64,000 nucleotides of DNA, from assembly GCF_030505615.1 (NCBI RefSeq), contig NZ_CP129992.1, positions 1,922,001-1,986,000 on the forward strand. The letters run 5' to 3'. Numbering within the stretch: position 1 is the stretch's first letter; the number at the start of each line of letters is the position of its first letter. Of the stretch, positions 17,456-25,781 are shown in pieces. The notes under the pieces were generated by a model. That model had not been told where the DNA came from. It saw only the letters and a program-made list of their open reading frames with translations, and searched no databases. The DNA comes from Salinibaculum rarum. Lineage in GTDB: Archaea; Halobacteriota; Halobacteria; Halobacteriales; Haloarculaceae. The translations under genes and the position numbers were made by a program.

Positions 17456-18262
17456 ATGCAGGTGACCCTCGCCCAGTTGGCCGTCGACGCCGCTCGGCCG
17501 ACCCGCAACGTCGAGCGTGCATGCGACGCTATCGAGCGGGCGGCGGCCGACGGCGCGGACCTCGTCGTCCTTCCCGAGCTGTTCACCGTCGGCTATTTCG
17601 CGTTCGATACGTACGCCCGCAGCGCCGAACCACTCGATGGCGAGACACTGACGCGTATCGCCGAGACGGCCACAGCCCAGAACGTGGCCGTGCTGGCCGG
17701 GAGTATCGTCGAGGACCTCGCTGCGTCGACGGCGGCCGGCTTCGAGACGCCGGCCGACGACGGGCTGGCCAATACCGCCGTCTTCTTCGACAGAACCGGC
17801 ACGCGACGGGCGGTCTACCGCAAACACCATCTCTTTGGCTACGACTCGGCCGAACAGGAGTTGCTGACGCCTGGGAAGACAATCGAGACCGTCGAGTTCG
17901 AGGGGTTCACCATCGGGACCACGACCTGCTACGACCTGCGATTCCCAGAACTCTACCGGCGGCTGGTCGATGCGGGCGTCACGCTCACCCTCGTCCCGAG
18001 CGCGTGGCCGTATCCGCGCGTCGAACACTGGAAGCTCTTCCCGCGGACGCGAGCCGTCGAGAACCTGATGTACGTCGTCGCGGCAAACGGCGTCGGTACG
18101 TTCGAGGACGCAAGCTTGCTCGGCCGGTCGGCGGTCTACGACCCGTGGGGGACGACGCTGGCGAGTGCCGGCGACGAGGCGACGCTCGTCTCGGCCGAGT
18201 TGGACCCATCTCGGGTGGCCGAGCGACGCGAGGAGTTTCCGGCGCTGGCAGACCGGCGATAG
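17456..18262 (+). CDS. carbon-nitrogen hydrolase (nitrilase superfamily)
   Basis: A 268-residue amidase-type enzyme with the complete Glu-Lys-Cys catalytic triad: E41 in VVLPELF, K123 in VYRKHHLFGYD and C158 in GTTTCYDLRFPELYR. These enzymes hydrolyse C-N bonds of small amides or carbamoyl compounds, or repair deaminated glutathione (Nit1-like); which substrate is used cannot be read here. The KHHLF and CYDLRFPE signatures are most like the Nit/omega-amidase branch. It follows the SRPBCC gene by one base. The C-terminal part ends in a strand closing the sandwich (ATLVSAELDPSRV). Confidence in the superfamily is high, substrate low. Confidence 0.9.
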   Translation: MQVTLAQLAVDAARPTRNVERACDAIERAAADGADLVVLPELFTVGYFAFDTYARSAEPLDGETLTRIAETATAQNVAVLAGSIVEDLAASTAAGFETPADDGLANTAVFFDRTGTRRAVYRKHHLFGYDSAEQELLTPGKTIETVEFEGFTIGTTTCYDLRFPELYRRLVDAGVTLTLVPSAWPYPRVEHWKLFPRTRAVENLMYVVAANGVGTFEDASLLGRSAVYDPWGTTLASAGDEATLVSAELDPSRVAERREEFPALADRR

Positions 18263-18754
18263 CGACGGCAACGGGACATTTATTTACGGGCAGAACCCAC
18301 AGTCTGCTGCCGGCAAACGCGCTTTTCACGTCGATGCCGGCGAACACTCGCTGCACGGCCTCGCGGGCTCCCGGCCACCTCGACGGCGTCGGTCGACCGG
18401 CGGTCGTCCGGACGGCCGTTCGGTCGACTCCTCGTCTCGGTCACGCTCTCGGCGCGTCTCGACCTCACTTCGGTCTCCGTTTTCAGTTCTCTCGCCGTTC
18501 GATGTCCGCCGATAGCACCTGCGCCATCTCGATATCCGTGCTGTTGTTGGGTGTCCAGGCCGTCCGGTCGGCGGTCTCGATAGTCTCGTTGGCGTGTGGT
18601 GTGCCCTGGCCGGCGTTCTCGATGTCGTTGACGGGGAGCTGTGACCGGCCGTCCAGTCCTCGTCGATGTAGTGGTGGGACGTCATGAACTCGAACACCCA
18701 TCGAAAGTGGATGTCAGACGACAAAACTGTGCGACGTACGGTAGCCCATCCCAA
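18263..18754. other. gene-free region of about 490 bases with a likely decayed gene
   Basis: No intact gene is supported between the nitrilase and the glycine-rich membrane protein. A TATA-like CATTTATTTACG lies at 18278-18289. Frequent stops, short frames and somewhat mixed composition set it apart from neighbours. A protein-like stretch on the minus strand is listed separately. No tRNA, insertion sequence or long inverted repeat is visible. Confidence 0.6.
18490..18754 (-). pseudogene. frameshifted protein remnant
   Basis: On the minus strand, one frame reads DIHFRWVFEFMTSHHYIDEDWTAG (shown here in short: the HFRWVFEFMTSHHYIDED part, about 18715-18655). Its plausible continuation, SQLPVNDIENAGQGTPHANE... 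to ...IEMAQVLSADIERREN and a stop near 18492, lies in another frame. The join falls near 18640, at the codons after DWTAG. Both halves have protein-like composition while the out-of-frame readings are Arg/Ser/Pro-rich, as expected for shadows. I do not recognise the parent family. A sequencing error, a real frameshift or chance are all possible. Confidence 0.35.
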
Positions 18755-19141
18755 TCACTCCGCTGACTCCGGCCGGTCCAGCGTCGAAAGCAGGAGACTG
18801 CCAACGGCGAGTCCGTGTCCGATGCCGGCGCCGGCACCGATAGCCGCGCCCATCGTGAGACTGGCATCGACAGCCCACGCGCCGACGCTTCCGACGCCGG
18901 CCCCGACGAACAGCCCGACGGTCGCACAGCCCCCGGCTACCCGGACAGCGAAGTCGTCCTCGCCGCGGTTCGCACGGACCAGTCGCCCGGCGAGTGCACC
19001 CACGATGATACCGCCCCCGGTCCCGTAGCTAAGCGGTGACACGAGGTCGGTCCCGACCACGAGACCGACCAGCATCCCGATTGCGCCTCCGAACACGAGG
19101 CCGAGGCCGGTGCCGAGGTTCGATGCCCTGCGGTCGTCCAT
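18755..19141 (-). CDS. glycine-rich multi-pass membrane protein
   Basis: A 128-residue protein with four hydrophobic Gly/Ala-rich segments: GLGLVFGGAIGMLVGLVVG, YGTGGGIIVGALAG, VAGGCATVGLFVGAGVGSVG and TMGAAIGAGAGIGHGLAVGS. A short cytosolic loop holds RANRGEDD. I chose ATG at 19141 (MDDRRASN); the open frame starts at a GTG three codons earlier. A glycine-zipper-like pattern suggests tightly packed helices. No catalytic residues are obvious. Upstream, a TTTTTAGC TATA-like element lies at about 19166-19173 on this strand. Function unknown. Confidence 0.72.
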   Translation of the reverse strand: MDDRRASNLGTGLGLVFGGAIGMLVGLVVGTDLVSPLSYGTGGGIIVGALAGRLVRANRGEDDFAVRVAGGCATVGLFVGAGVGSVGAWAVDASLTMGAAIGAGAGIGHGLAVGSLLLSTLDRPESAE

Positions 19142-19236
19142 ACTGGACACCGCGGGTAACGCGGCTAAAAATGTTTCAGCACAGTTCCAACGACGCCTGT
19201 CTCGAGAGAGACCAGCCAGCCGCCAGTTCTATCGGA

Positions 19237-19956
19237 TTACTGGGCTGTTTCGGTGGTGTCGGGCGTTCCCGTTTCGGCCTCGACGTCGCTGTCGACCTCT
19301 TCGACGTCGACGTCTTCGCCTGCGACACCGCTTTTCCCGATGACGGGCAGGAGATTGTAGTCCCCTCGCGGCCCCTTCTGGACGACGTTGATGTCGAAGA
19401 CGAAACTCAGCTCCTCGTCTGCGGTGACCTCGAACGGCTTGACGATGCGAAGGCGGTTGCTCGGCACCTTCACGCCGACGGTCTCGCCGTCGACGACGCC
19501 CTCGGCGCTGGCCACGCGGAGTTCGATTCCCGAGTACCGCCCCGCCTCGAGTTCGCCTTCCAGCACGGGGATAGCCCGGTCGCCGACGACCTGCGTGAGG
19601 TCTATCGTCGGACTGTCGAGGTCGAATTCGACGAACCCCTCCGTCTCGCCGTCTTCGTCGTCTTCGTCAGTCTCCGCTGTTCCGTCTTCGGTGCTTTCGG
19701 TCGTTGGCTCGGGACTCTCTGCTGGCGTCTCGGTCGGTGTACCGGAAGTGTCGTCTTCGTCGGCCCGGAAGACGCGGGCAGACGAGAGGGTGACCTCGAG
19801 CGAGTCGAAGTCTCCGATGGCTGCTGGCTGGTCGCTAATCAGCAGCCGGAAGGTGCCGCTCCCGCTGCCGTCACCAGTGTCACTGTCGCCGGAACAGCCG
19901 GCAAGCAGTGCTGTTCCGAGTCCAGCCGTGGTCGCGACGAAGGTTCGACGCTTCAT
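19237..19956 (-). CDS. DUF4382 secreted lipoprotein
   Basis: A 239-residue exported protein. The N-terminus has a twin-arginine (MKRRTFV) followed by a hydrophobic stretch and a lipobox LLAGC, so it is probably a Tat substrate anchored by lipid outside the cell. The mature part starts GTFRLLISDQPAAIGDFDSLEVTLSSARVF, the DUF4382 pattern, interrupted by a Thr/Pro/Glu/Asp-rich insert near 68-105, then VEFDLDSPTIDLTQVVG and VQKGPRGDYNLLPVIG. DUF4382 domains are beta-sandwich, carbohydrate-binding-like folds of unknown role. It is monocistronic. An AT-rich stretch with repeated ATATCA/TGATAT about 65-80 bases upstream may be its promoter. Confidence 0.88.
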   Translation of the reverse strand: MKRRTFVATTAGLGTALLAGCSGDSDTGDGSGSGTFRLLISDQPAAIGDFDSLEVTLSSARVFRADEDDTSGTPTETPAESPEPTTESTEDGTAETDEDDEDGETEGFVEFDLDSPTIDLTQVVGDRAIPVLEGELEAGRYSGIELRVASAEGVVDGETVGVKVPSNRLRIVKPFEVTADEELSFVFDINVVQKGPRGDYNLLPVIGKSGVAGEDVDVEEVDSDVEAETGTPDTTETAQ

Positions 19957-20168
19957 GCGCGGTCACCGTCCGGCAGTGTTTCAATCGAGTCCGTTCGCTG
20001 ACGCTCTCGGCGTATCAATCTCATATCATATCACTCGGTGACTGCCAGGGATACGTCTGATGGCCGAACATGTCCGCTGGCATCCTCGACCGTGTCCTCG
20101 CCCAGAATATTCTGCTGAGGTCCCTTCATTGTCGAACAGCGGTACCTGGACTCGTGTCGCTGGCGAGG

Positions 20169-22268
20169 TCAGCGACTTTCGCCGAGTTCGCTCATTGCCT
20201 GGTCGATGTGTTCGGCAGTGATGGTCACGTCGCCAGCCCGCGCCGCGGCGTCGGCGGGGTCGATGTCGGCTGCCACGTCCCGAATCGCACGCATGGATGC
20301 GAGTCTGAGCACCGACGCCAGGTCAGCGCCGGAAAAGCCAGCCGTCTCTTCCGCGAGAGCCTCTATATCGACATCCGCCGCGAGGGGCCGGTCGGCGGTG
20401 TGGACGTCCAGAATCTCCCGCCGAGCGCGCTCGTCTGGGGCAGGCACCTCGATGTGTTGCTCCAGTCGGCCCGGGCGAAGCAGTGCCGGGTCGAGCGCGT
20501 CTTTGCGGTTGGTCGCCGCGAGCACGATCAGCGACGGGTGGTCGGCGACGGCATCGAGTTCGGCGAGCAGTTGCGAGACGACCCGCTCGGTCACCTCGTG
20601 TGTGTCACCGCGTGCCGTGGCGATAGCGTCGATTTCGTCGAAGAAGACGATTGTCGGGGCCGTTTGCCGTGCGCGCTCGAACAGGTCCCGAATCGCGCCC
20701 TCGCTCTCGCCGACGTAGCGGTCCAGAATCTCCGGGCCGGCGACGCTGATGAAGTTGACACCGCTCTCACCTGCGATAGCCCGCGCCAGCAACGTCTTCC
20801 CCGTTCCTGGCGGGCCGTGGAGTAGCACGCCCGCGGGCGGGTCCGTCGCGGCCGCCTCGAACAGCGGTCCGTACGCGAGTGGCCACTCGACGGCCTCCCG
20901 GAGGCGTTCTTTCACGTCGTCGAGCCCGCCGACGTCGTCGAACGTTTCGGTGGGCGACTCGGCGACGTACTCCCGCATCGCCGACGGTTCGACACCGGCC
21001 ATCGCCGTCTCGAAGTCGGCTCTGGTGACGGTGAGGTCCTCGGGGTCACGCCGGAGTGCGGACATGCCGGCTTCCCGTGCCAGCGAGGCCACGTCCGCGC
21101 CGACGAAACCGTGGGTCCGGGCGGCGATGCGGTCTAAGTCCACGTCGTCGCCGAGTGGCATCTCGCGGGTGTGGACGTCCAGGATTTCGCGGCGGCCGCC
21201 CTCGTCCGGCACGCCGATTTCGATTTCGCGGTCGAACCGTCCACCGCGGCGAAGCGCAGGGTCGACGGCGTCGACGCGGTTGGTCGCACCGATGACGACG
21301 ACCTCGTCCCGGCTTTCGAGGCCGTCCATCAGCGTGAGCAGTTGCGCTACCACGCGATTTTCCATGTCGGCGTCGTCGTCGCGTGCCCCGGCGATGGAGT
21401 CGATTTCGTCGACGAACAGGATAGCCGGGGCGTTTGCCTCCGCTTCTTCGAAGGCCTCTCGCAGTCGTTCCTCGCTCTCGCCTTTGTACTTCGAGACGAT
21501 TTCCGGCCCGGAGATGGTATCGAAGTAGGCGTCGACCTCGTTGGCGACGGCGCGGGCGATGAGCGTCTTGCCGGTGCCCGGCGGGCCGTACAGCAGAACC
21601 CCCTTCGGCGGGTCGATGCCGAGGCGGGTGAACAGTTCCGGCTCCGACAGCGGCAGTTCTATCATCTCCCGGACCTGGTCGAGTTCGTCGTCCAGGCCGC
21701 CGATGTCCTCGTAGGTGATGCCCGTCTCGCTCTCGGCCGCTGGCTGTGTGCCGTCTTCGCTGTCTGGCGTCGCGCTCGCTACGTCGGCGATTTCCGGCCG
21801 GAGCGTGACGGTCGTGTTCTGTGTCACCCGGACGGAGTTGGTCGGACTCGTCTCGGTGACGACGTACGCGCCGTAGCCCTGGATGCGGATGCGTTTGCCC
21901 GGCCGGACGAGTCTGTCGACCAGCCGGCGGCGCAGTCCCTCTGTCGAGGCTGTCTCGTTTGCGTGTTCGTCGGCCGGCTGGAGGACGAGGCTGGTCGCGT
22001 CTTCGACGGACGCCCGCCGAACGTCGACGGTGTCACCGATGGTGACGCCAGCGCTGGCGCGGGTGTCCGCGTCGATGCGGATAACGTCACCGTCGTCGTC
22101 GCCCGGCCAGACCTTGGTGACGGTGAGAGTTTCACCCTCGATGAGTACCGGGTCGCCACTGAGGATGCCGAGGGTACTCTGGACGTGACCGGGGAGTCTC
22201 GCGATTCCCCGTCCAGCGTCGCGTTTGCGCGCGCCCTCGACGCGCAGTTCCCGCACGTCGTCAGTCAT
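20169..22268 (-). CDS. Cdc48/p97-like tandem AAA+ ATPase
   Basis: A 699-residue protein: an N domain (about 1-160, double-psi barrel plus a second half), then two AAA modules. D1 has Walker A GPPGTGKT at 228-235 and Walker B DEID at 287-290; D2 repeats both (LLHGPPGTGKT, FFDEIDAIA). Both carry the SRH asparagine (GATNR, AATNR). Archaeal Cdc48 unfolds proteins and feeds the proteasome. It is shorter than the roughly 740-residue main haloarchaeal Cdc48 and its N domain and linkers are more acidic, so this may be a secondary paralogue. The true start is MTDDVREL at 22268; 31 upstream codons are a leader of non-coding composition. The promoter region contains several hairpins. Confidence 0.9.
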   Translation of the reverse strand: MTDDVRELRVEGARKRDAGRGIARLPGHVQSTLGILSGDPVLIEGETLTVTKVWPGDDDGDVIRIDADTRASAGVTIGDTVDVRRASVEDATSLVLQPADEHANETASTEGLRRRLVDRLVRPGKRIRIQGYGAYVVTETSPTNSVRVTQNTTVTLRPEIADVASATPDSEDGTQPAAESETGITYEDIGGLDDELDQVREMIELPLSEPELFTRLGIDPPKGVLLYGPPGTGKTLIARAVANEVDAYFDTISGPEIVSKYKGESEERLREAFEEAEANAPAILFVDEIDSIAGARDDDADMENRVVAQLLTLMDGLESRDEVVVIGATNRVDAVDPALRRGGRFDREIEIGVPDEGGRREILDVHTREMPLGDDVDLDRIAARTHGFVGADVASLAREAGMSALRRDPEDLTVTRADFETAMAGVEPSAMREYVAESPTETFDDVGGLDDVKERLREAVEWPLAYGPLFEAAATDPPAGVLLHGPPGTGKTLLARAIAGESGVNFISVAGPEILDRYVGESEGAIRDLFERARQTAPTIVFFDEIDAIATARGDTHEVTERVVSQLLAELDAVADHPSLIVLAATNRKDALDPALLRPGRLEQHIEVPAPDERARREILDVHTADRPLAADVDIEALAEETAGFSGADLASVLRLASMRAIRDVAADIDPADAAARAGDVTITAEHIDQAMSELGESR

Positions 22269-22306
22269 GCTGGGTAGTAGGGGTCGGACGCGCATAAAAC
22301 GGGGGC

Positions 22307-22389
22307 GTCCGCCCCACCGGAAGGCGGACCGCTGGCAGGGAGTGCCAGCGGAGTAACACATATACAGCCCGGTAGCGCAGTATGTGTTA
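22307..22389. promoter_or_regulatory. three hairpins between divergent cdc48-like and zinc-finger genes
   Basis: Three perfect inverted repeats sit in about 80 bases. GTCCGCC (22307-22313) pairs with GGCGGAC (22323-22329); GCTGGCA (22331-22337) pairs with TGCCAGC (22343-22349); TAACACATA (22354-22362) pairs with TATGTGTTA (22381-22389), whose last base is the first base of the zinc-finger start codon. The last pair could fold in the message or bind a dimeric regulator. A TATA-like ACATATAC lies at 22358-22365, inside the third repeat. Confidence 0.55.
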
Positions 22390-22523
22390 TGGTGTCTCAG
22401 ACCACGCGCGACGAGATGACGTGGTACGAGTGTGAGTACTGTGGCCTGCTCTTCGATTCACAGGAAGACGCCCGACAACACGAACAGAACTGCGACGCGG
22501 AAGGACCGTCCTACATCCAGTGA
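22389..22523 (+). CDS. 44-residue single zinc-finger protein
   Basis: MVSQTTRDEMTWYECEYCGL starts a 44-residue protein with one zinc-finger pattern, C15-x2-C18-x12-H31-x3-C35, and an acidic tail ending SYIQ. The motif FDSQEDARQHEQNC is the helix half of a classical C2H2/C2HC-type finger. Such one-finger microproteins are common in haloarchaea and some have effects on stress or surface adhesion; this one I cannot name. The ATG at 22389 lies about 25 bases after an ACATATAC TATA-like box, consistent with leaderless expression. It is divergent from the Cdc48-like gene and ends 12 bases before the convergent DUF5796-like gene. Confidence 0.82.
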   Translation: MVSQTTRDEMTWYECEYCGLLFDSQEDARQHEQNCDAEGPSYIQ

Positions 22524-22535
22524 GACTGGGCTGCG

Positions 22536-22991
22536 CTACTCCTCGGTCGAATCGTCGTCGGTTGTTCCAGGAGGGACAATTTCGAACGAGCGCTCGCCGA
22601 GTTCGTTCTCCTCGAAGACGAAGACGCGGCCGTCGACGGCGTCGGTATCGGCATCGATCTGGATGCGCATCGCGCTCTCGCTGACCGCGACGCCGGGGAA
22701 CACCGTCGTCTCTTCATCGTCGTCGAGGACGACGCGACCGACCCCCGTCTCTTCGAGAATCTCGTCCTCGGTGTTCCGTTCGTTGACGTAGACGAGCACA
22801 CCCTGTGTCTCGCTTTTGTCGGTCACGAGGACGTGTGTGTCCTTGCCTGGCGCCGTCTTGACCGACCCTTCGACGGGCGTTGGGACACCACGGTAGAACA
22901 CTTCACGGCCGTCGAGATACTCGACTTCGATGCCGTCCTCGGTGAGTTCGATGGGAAGTGTATCGGGCGAAACGTCGGAACGAGAGTGCAT
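22536..22991 (-). CDS. DUF5796-like acidic cytosolic protein
   Basis: A 151-residue, very acidic, beta-rich protein (IELTEDGIEVEYLDGREVFYRGVP, DTHVLVTDKSETQGVLVYVNERNTEDEIL, GVAVSESAMRIQIDADTDAVDGRVFVF). There is no signal peptide, membrane segment or cysteine. The ATG at 22991 is preferred to a GTG two codons earlier. I associate it with the haloarchaeal family DUF5796 from memory; no function is known. It lies between the zinc-finger gene and a one- to two-helix membrane protein gene on the same strand, 44 bases apart, and may share that transcript. Confidence 0.75.
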   Translation of the reverse strand: MHSRSDVSPDTLPIELTEDGIEVEYLDGREVFYRGVPTPVEGSVKTAPGKDTHVLVTDKSETQGVLVYVNERNTEDEILEETGVGRVVLDDDEETTVFPGVAVSESAMRIQIDADTDAVDGRVFVFEENELGERSFEIVPPGTTDDDSTEE

Positions 22992-23035
22992 ATCCACCGG
23001 TTACACGCGCCGAGTGAAAACGCCGTCCCTTTCTG

Positions 23036-23377
23036 TCACTCGGACGCGCTGGCGAACATACTGGCGACGAGCAGTCCAAAGAGCAGCGTCGTCGTCGCCA
23101 TGCCAAAGAGGAGATAGACGAGCAGCGAAAAGCCGGGGAACTGCTGGATACCGGCGACGACGACGGCGACGCCGGCGAGTGCCGAGACGCCGGTCCCGAC
23201 GTACAACTGCTGGCGGCGCAGTGCCTCTGTCTGGGGTGTCGGCTCGGGTTCCGGAGGCTCGCTGCTGGTGGAGTCTGGTTCGGTGTCTCCGGTGGCCTCG
23301 TCTGGAGTGTCTGCCGTCTCGTCGGCTGGCGCGCTGGTTGCTGGTGGGGACTCGTCGGTCGCCGCGTCCTCGCTCAT
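23036..23377 (-). CDS. small membrane protein with disordered acidic N-terminus
   Basis: A 113-residue protein. The first 52 residues are Ser/Thr/Pro/Asp/Glu-rich low complexity (ESPPATSAPADETADTPDEA). Two membrane helices follow (LYVGTGVSALAGVAVVVAGI and SLLVYLLFGMATTTLLFGLLVASMF) with a tight turn QQFPGF. The basic segment before the first helix (ALRRQQ) places the N-terminus in the cytosol. It is similar in design to small haloarchaeal transmembrane domain families (DUF7322-like), function unknown. It is transcribed away from shikimate kinase across about 95 bases. Confidence 0.72.
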   Translation of the reverse strand: MSEDAATDESPPATSAPADETADTPDEATGDTEPDSTSSEPPEPEPTPQTEALRRQQLYVGTGVSALAGVAVVVAGIQQFPGFSLLVYLLFGMATTTLLFGLLVASMFASASE

Positions 23378-23473
23378 CGCTCCTGGGTTGGCAACGCGAG
23401 CGAAAGTGGGTTGCGGTCGCCGGCAATCGGAATCACCACAGGTAAATACGGCCGTGTGAGACAGTCGGACACG

Positions 23474-24325
23474 ATGGAGGGTCAGGCACGCGCGCCGGCA
23501 GCCGGGACGGTTCTGAACGCGCTCGCCAACCAGACCGGGTCGGCGTTCGCTATCGACGAGTACACGACTGCCACGGTCGAACTCGACGACTCCGCAACCG
23601 TCTCCGGGACCGTCGCCGAGGACCCCGACGCGGACACCCGACTCGTCGAAGCCTGCGTCGAGGCAGTCGTCGAGCGATACGGCGACGGCCAGGGCGGGTC
23701 GGTCCGCACTGAGAGCGAAGTGCCGATGGCCTCGGGACTCAAATCGTCCAGCGCGGCCGCCAACGCGACGATTATGGCGACACTCGACGCACTCGGTGTG
23801 GCCGACGAACTTTCCCGCGAGGACGCTTGTCGCCTCGGCGTCGACGTGGCCCGCGATGTCGGAGTCACTGTCACCGGCGCCTTCGACGACGCCAGCGCCA
23901 GCATGCTCGGTGGGGTGACCGTCACCGACAATACGGCCGACGAGTTGCTGGCCAGAGACGAACTGGACTGGGACGTACTCGTGTACACGCCGCCAGAGCG
24001 TGCCTACAGTGCTGACGCCGACGTAGAGCGCTGTCGGAACGTCACCTCGATGGCCGACCTCGTCGCAGAGCTGGCACTCGATGGCGAGTTCGCACGCGCG
24101 ATGACGGTCAACGGACTGGCCTTCTGTGCCGCGCTTGGCTTCTCGGCGGACCCGATGGTCGAGGTGATGGACGACGTCGCCGGCGTTTCACTGTCCGGCA
24201 CTGGCCCGAGTTTCACTGCCGTCGGCGAGCGCGAGACACTCGAACGCGTCCACGAGCGCTGGGACGCCCGCGACGGCGAAACGTGGCTGACCACGACACA
24301 GACGGAGGGAACACAGATTCTATGA
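23474..24325 (+). CDS. archaeal (GHMP-type) shikimate kinase
   Basis: A 283-residue GHMP-superfamily kinase, the archaeal replacement for bacterial AroK. The ATP loop PMASGLKSSSAAANA lies near 80-95, the N-terminal APAAGTVLNAL strand is typical, and VSLSGTGPSFTAVGE is the C-terminal glycine-rich motif. It phosphorylates shikimate at O3 in chorismate synthesis. The ATG at 23474 is supported by a GGTAAATACGG TATA-like box at 23440-23450. Its stop overlaps the chorismate mutase start (ATGA), giving a coupled aromatic amino acid pair. Confidence 0.93.
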   Translation: MEGQARAPAAGTVLNALANQTGSAFAIDEYTTATVELDDSATVSGTVAEDPDADTRLVEACVEAVVERYGDGQGGSVRTESEVPMASGLKSSSAAANATIMATLDALGVADELSREDACRLGVDVARDVGVTVTGAFDDASASMLGGVTVTDNTADELLARDELDWDVLVYTPPERAYSADADVERCRNVTSMADLVAELALDGEFARAMTVNGLAFCAALGFSADPMVEVMDDVAGVSLSGTGPSFTAVGERETLERVHERWDARDGETWLTTTQTEGTQIL

Positions 24326-24630
24326 CAGACGAGACGCTCGATGAGGGGGCGAACCCCGAAGACATGACTCTGGACGAACTGCGCGACGAAATCCGCGGTA
24401 TCGACCGCGAACTCGTCGAACTCATCGCGCGACGGACCTACGTCGCAGACACCATCGCACAGGTCAAAGACCAGCAGGGTCTGCCGACCACCGACGAACA
24501 GCAAGAACAGGCCGTCATGGACCGCGCCGGCGAAAACGCCGAGCAGTTCGACGTCGACGCGAATCTGGTCAAGGCTATCTTCCGCCTGCTTATCGAACTG
24601 AACAAGGTCGAACAGCGGGAGAACAGGTAA
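24322..24630 (+). CDS. chorismate mutase, AroQ type
   Basis: A 102-residue monofunctional AroQ-type all-helical chorismate mutase. The core LDELRDEIRGIDRELVELIARRTYVADTIAQVKDQQGLPTTD carries the usual arginines and lysine (R in DEIRGID, RR before TYVAD, K in QVKDQ), and the glutamine-rich third helix follows (NLVKAIFRLLIELNKVEQ). It converts chorismate to prephenate on the way to Phe and Tyr. The ATG at 24322 overlaps the shikimate kinase stop; an earlier in-frame ATG would lie within that gene. A prephenate dehydrogenase gene lies about 4 kb further along the window. Confidence 0.92.
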   Translation: MTDETLDEGANPEDMTLDELRDEIRGIDRELVELIARRTYVADTIAQVKDQQGLPTTDEQQEQAVMDRAGENAEQFDVDANLVKAIFRLLIELNKVEQRENR

Positions 24631-24693
24631 GCGAACGGACGCCTGCTACAGCGATTCTAACCGCAGATTTTCACAGCGGTAATTCATCACCTC

Positions 24694-25623
24694 TCAGGAC
24701 TGCCGGTCGGACAAAAACGAGAGTTGAAGCGAGTCGAGTTCGGCCCTGACTGCTTTCCGTTTCAGTAGCAGGAACCCTACCAGTATCAATAGGAATCCAA
24801 CGACAGTGTCCGCCGTCGGAGTCTCATTAAGGAAGAGCAGTCCCGTAGCCGCCGCCACCACCGGGGCAGCATAGGACACGAGATTGATCTCTATCGGGCC
24901 GAGGCGGTTCAGAAGGTCGAAATAAATCAGGAATCCCAGTGCGCTCGCGACGACGACGAGATACAGCAGCGAGATGATTGCCCCGCCGGTCCATTGCACG
25001 TCGCTTACAGACTCAGCGAGGGCCAGACTCGCGCCGTGCATCAACACCGCTCCGACGAGCATCGACCACGCCTCCATCGTTTCAATCGGGAGTTCCCCGT
25101 CGACGCGGCGTGTGAGGACGCTTCCGAGAGCGAACGAAGCGGCGGCTAAGAACACCAGGAACAAGGAAACTGTCCTGGTCTCGAAGAGATTGTTCGGGTC
25201 GGGATTACTCAGGATTCCGACGCCGACGAACCCGACGAGAAGCCCGACAATTCCAAGCGCCGTGAGCCGTTCGTCCGGCAGAAAAACTCGCGCAAACCCC
25301 GTGGTGAGAATCGGTGAGAGACTGACGATAATCGCGGCGGCAGCGCTCGTCGTCCCCTGTTCTCCGATAAAGAGGAGCGCGTGGTAGGCGGCTATCATGA
25401 GCGTCCCGCCGATACCTACCAGCACCCACTCGTCTTGACCGTGAGGTATCCACTGGTCGGTCGCATACACCGCGTATCCGAGCATCAACACACCTGCGAG
25501 GTCGTACCTGAACGCGGCAAAGAGAACAGGTGGGAAAAACTCTAATCCGGCCTTGATAGCGGTGAAGGCACTCCCCCACGCGACGGCCAATCCGACAAAC
25601 AGTATCGCGTTTCTGAATCTCAT
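24694..25623 (-). CDS. EamA/DMT family transporter
   Basis: A 309-residue membrane protein with ten predicted helices in two EamA repeats. The first begins FVGLAVAWGSAFTAIKAGLEF and the second near SLFLVFLAAASFALGSVLTRR. The FNETPT-like LLFLNETPTADTVVG segment before helix nine is a typical DMT feature. The family exports amino acids, nucleotides or other metabolites; substrate unknown. The coding sequence seems less GC-rich and less acidic than neighbours (for example runs such as AATAGGAATCCAACG read on the plus strand), which may reflect membrane composition or recent acquisition. Monocistronic. Confidence 0.88.
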   Translation of the reverse strand: MRFRNAILFVGLAVAWGSAFTAIKAGLEFFPPVLFAAFRYDLAGVLMLGYAVYATDQWIPHGQDEWVLVGIGGTLMIAAYHALLFIGEQGTTSAAAAIIVSLSPILTTGFARVFLPDERLTALGIVGLLVGFVGVGILSNPDPNNLFETRTVSLFLVFLAAASFALGSVLTRRVDGELPIETMEAWSMLVGAVLMHGASLALAESVSDVQWTGGAIISLLYLVVVASALGFLIYFDLLNRLGPIEINLVSYAAPVVAAATGLLFLNETPTADTVVGFLLILVGFLLLKRKAVRAELDSLQLSFLSDRQS

Positions 25624-25781
25624 ATCTCGCTCAAGTGTCCACCCATCTGCTCTCCGTCGAACGGAACAGTCGCAACGAGTCGGTCGGGTTTGAAAGTGAT
25701 TCGGATAGCAATCTGGAAGTCTCGGAGACGGATACGAGCGGGTTCGACTGTGTCGCCCTGTCGACCGGGAACGCGGTGCAG

